Source: Deinobacterium chartae (GTDB lineage Bacteria; Deinococcota; Deinococci; Deinococcales; Deinococcaceae). From it: a DNA stretch of 64,000 nucleotides. Positions 62,305 through 64,000 of the stretch are shown piece after piece (the first letter of the stretch is position 1; each line of letters opens with the position of its first letter). The DNA is taken from assembly GCF_014202645.1 (NCBI RefSeq), contig NZ_JACHHG010000015.1, positions 1-64,000 on the forward strand, given 5' to 3'. Made by a program: the position numbers and the translations under genes. The notes under the pieces are model-generated. The model saw only the letters and a list, made by a program, of their open reading frames with translations, ran no database searches and had not been told where the DNA came from.

Positions 62305-62517
62305 CATCTTCTCCCGGAGAAGCAGGGGTGCCAGTTGAGCTCAAGCAGAGCGATGCGAGATGGCTTGGCATGCCTGTCAGTTTTGATCCTGCACGTTGCG
62401 GGTCAGCATACCGCCGAACGAAAAGGCGCGTCAAACCACGTTTTCCGAAGTGGCACTTCCGGTGAGCGCACGGAGAGTTTTCTCCGGCCCGGCCCAGGCC
62501 GCCCGGCGCCCCTGGCC

Positions 62518-64000
62518 TTACTCGGCGCCGAGGCCGGTATAGGCCCGCACGTGCATCTCGTCGAAGGCCTCCTCCTCCTCGCGGCGCCGGGCGGTCAGGA
62601 CCGTACCCAGGTAGGCGCACAGGAATCCGGCCGGAATCGAGACGATGCCGGGATTCTCGAGGGGAAAGATCGGCGGGGCCTGGATCAGGTGGCGCGCGGC
62701 GGTCTTCTCGGGCGGGTCTACGCCCATGATGTTGGGGCTCAGCGCAATCAGGATCAGCGATACGGCGATGCCGCCCACGATGCCCGCAATCGCCCCACCG
62801 GTATTGAAGCGGCGCCAGAACAGCGCGTAGAGGATCACCGGCAGGTTGGCCGAGGCGGCGACCGCAAAGGCCAGGGCGACCAAGAAGGCCACGTTCTGGT
62901 CCTTGGCCAGAATGCCCAGCACGATGGCGAGCACCCCGATCACGATGGTGGCGAGCCGCGCCACGCGGACCTGTTCGACCTCGCTGGCCTGCCCGCCGCG
63001 CAGGACCGAGTTGTAGATGTCGTGCGCCACGGCGGTGGAAGCGGTGATGGTCAGCCCCGCGACCACCGCCAAGATGGTGGCGAACGCCACCGCTGACACG
63101 AAGGCGAGGAACAGTTCGCCGCCCAGGGTCTGGGCCAGCAGGGGCGCAGCCATGTTGCCCGCCGCGTTGGCCGCTACGATCGGCTCACGCCCGACCAGAA
63201 CCGCCGCGCCGTTGCCCATGATCATGGTCAGCACGTAAAAAGCTCCGATGATCACCATGGCCCACACGATGCTCATCCGCGCCGCCTGCGCGGTTGGCAC
63301 CGTGTAGAAACGCACCAGGATGTGCGGCAGTCCGGCGGTCCCGAGCACGAGGGCCAAGCCCAGCGAGATCAGGTCGATGGGGTTGGTGTACTTCAGTCCG
63401 GCGTTGAGCGACGCGTTGCCGTAGCGGTCGGCCACTTCGCCCAGCAGCCCGGAGAGGCTCCAGTCGAAGTGCCCCAGCACCATCAGCGACATGATCAGCG
63501 AGGCCAGCATCAGCAGCACCGCCTTGATGATCTGTACCCAGGTGGTGGCCAGCATGCCGCCGAACACCACGTACACGATCATCATCACGCCGACCAGCGG
63601 AATCGAGAAGGTGGGCGGCACCACCCCGCCCGAGAGCAGCGAGATCAGAGCCCCGGCCCCCACCACCTGCGCGATCATGTAGAAGGTGGTGATGGTGAAG
63701 GTGGACAGCGCCGAGAAGGTGCGCACGCGCGGATTTTTCAGCCGGTAGTCCAGCACGTCTGCGATGGTGTACTTGCCGACGTTGCGCAGCGGCTCGGCCA
63801 CCACGAACAGCACCACCAGGTAGGCCACAAAAAAGCCCACCGAGTACATGAAGCCGTCGAAACCGCTCAGGGCGATCAGTCCGGCGATGCCCAGAAACGA
63901 CGCCGCCGAGAGGTAGTCGCCCGCGATCGCCAGGCCGTTTTGTCCGGCGGTGATCGAGCGTCCGCCGACGTAAAAGTCCGAGGCCGACTTGGTGGCCCTC
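62518..64000 (-). CDS. actP: Sodium/solute symporter, ActP acetate-permease type (partial)
   Basis: Partial at the right window edge; the visible part is about 494 residues. [60 protein letters not shown], and [20 protein letters not shown] are SSF/ActP marks. More than ten spans are visible. The C-terminal tail [20 protein letters not shown] is typical. Imports acetate or other short monocarboxylates with sodium. The N-terminus lies beyond 64000. Confidence 0.9.
   Translation of the reverse strand, partial: RATKSASDFYVGGRSITAGQNGLAIAGDYLSAASFLGIAGLIALSGFDGFMYSVGFFVAYLVVLFVVAEPLRNVGKYTIADVLDYRLKNPRVRTFSALSTFTITTFYMIAQVVGAGALISLLSGGVVPPTFSIPLVGVMMIVYVVFGGMLATTWVQIIKAVLLMLASLIMSLMVLGHFDWSLSGLLGEVADRYGNASLNAGLKYTNPIDLISLGLALVLGTAGLPHILVRFYTVPTAQAARMSIVWAMVIIGAFYVLTMIMGNGAAVLVGREPIVAANAAGNMAAPLLAQTLGGELFLAFVSAVAFATILAVVAGLTITASTAVAHDIYNSVLRGGQASEVEQVRVARLATIVIGVLAIVLGILAKDQNVAFLVALAFAVAASANLPVILYALFWRRFNTGGAIAGIVGGIAVSLILIALSPNIMGVDPPEKTAARHLIQAPPIFPLENPGIVSIPAGFLCAYLGTVLTARRREEEEAFDEMHVRAYTGLGAE

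Overview
The window looks like a chromosomal segment of a Deinococcota bacterium (Deinococcus or a close relative such as Deinobacterium). This is inferred from content, not from a database match. The DNA is GC-rich with very frequent CTCGAG/CCTCGAGG. There is a LysJ-type aminotransferase of the LysW-carrier lysine pathway, a futalosine hydrolase, HemQ, a YcaQ-type crosslink glycosylase, and about two dozen genes whose -10 box (TANNNT) lies only 6-7 nt before the start codon, the leaderless-mRNA layout known from Deinococcus. There are no CRISPR arrays, transposases or prophage genes. The window is almost all core genes in short operons on both strands.

Layout. 1-3.4 kb: str operon on the minus strand (rpsL-rpsG-fusA-tuf; tuf cut by the window edge). 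3.5-4.7 kb: two identical tRNA-Leu(CAG) genes, each with a near-consensus promoter, flanking a DUF6882 gene. 4.8-10.3 kb: hisA, a crystallin-J1-like protein, a deoxyhypusine-synthase-like enzyme, YihY, a decayed thyX fragment, intact thyX and an EVE-domain protein. 10.4-15.8 kb: HtrA protease, lysJ, hemQ with an aldo/keto reductase, def, and a VOC protein. 15.8-21 kb: AI-2E-type permease, then an operon of two BMP-family (nucleoside-type) ABC permeases and a RodZ-like protein. 21-31 kb: ndk, aspC, murI-rph-rdgB, a polyferredoxin divergent from zwf, a cysteine-cluster protein, glyA, and ycaQ.

31-43.5 kb: a MOSC-domain remnant, a nucleoside hydrolase with a LacI regulator and a palindromic operator, prfB with its programmed +1 frameshift, SRPBCC and small acidic proteins, a META-domain lipoprotein-like protein, a deacetylase/MFS pair, a GT2/GT4 pair, gltX and ftsY. 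43.5-51 kb: dynamin-like GTPase, NUDIX, pyrE-SpoIIM-like-mqnB, nitroreductase, and a long-form nucleotidyltransferase. 51-58 kb: the most system-like region. A FadR-type regulator with its own TGGTCTGACCA operator is followed by an oligopeptide-class binding protein, two permeases, a gamma-glutamyltransferase, a TauE-type exporter and a DUF1634 protein. I read this as uptake and breakdown of a gamma-glutamyl (possibly glutathione-like) compound with export of a sulfur or anionic product. The cluster lacks an ATPase. 58-64 kb: a second GT2/GT4 pair, a 78-aa orphan gene, acs and the actP-type acetate symporter (cut by the window edge).

The main signals beyond gene calls are: the leaderless promoter grammar; long, often perfect palindromes at gene ends (44 and 46 nt with no loop, and a 25-bp stem); an apparent CTG start for rpsL; two gene remnants (thyX and MOSC); a possible leaderless 11-codon leader ORF coupled to murI; and the gamma-glutamyl cluster with its operator.
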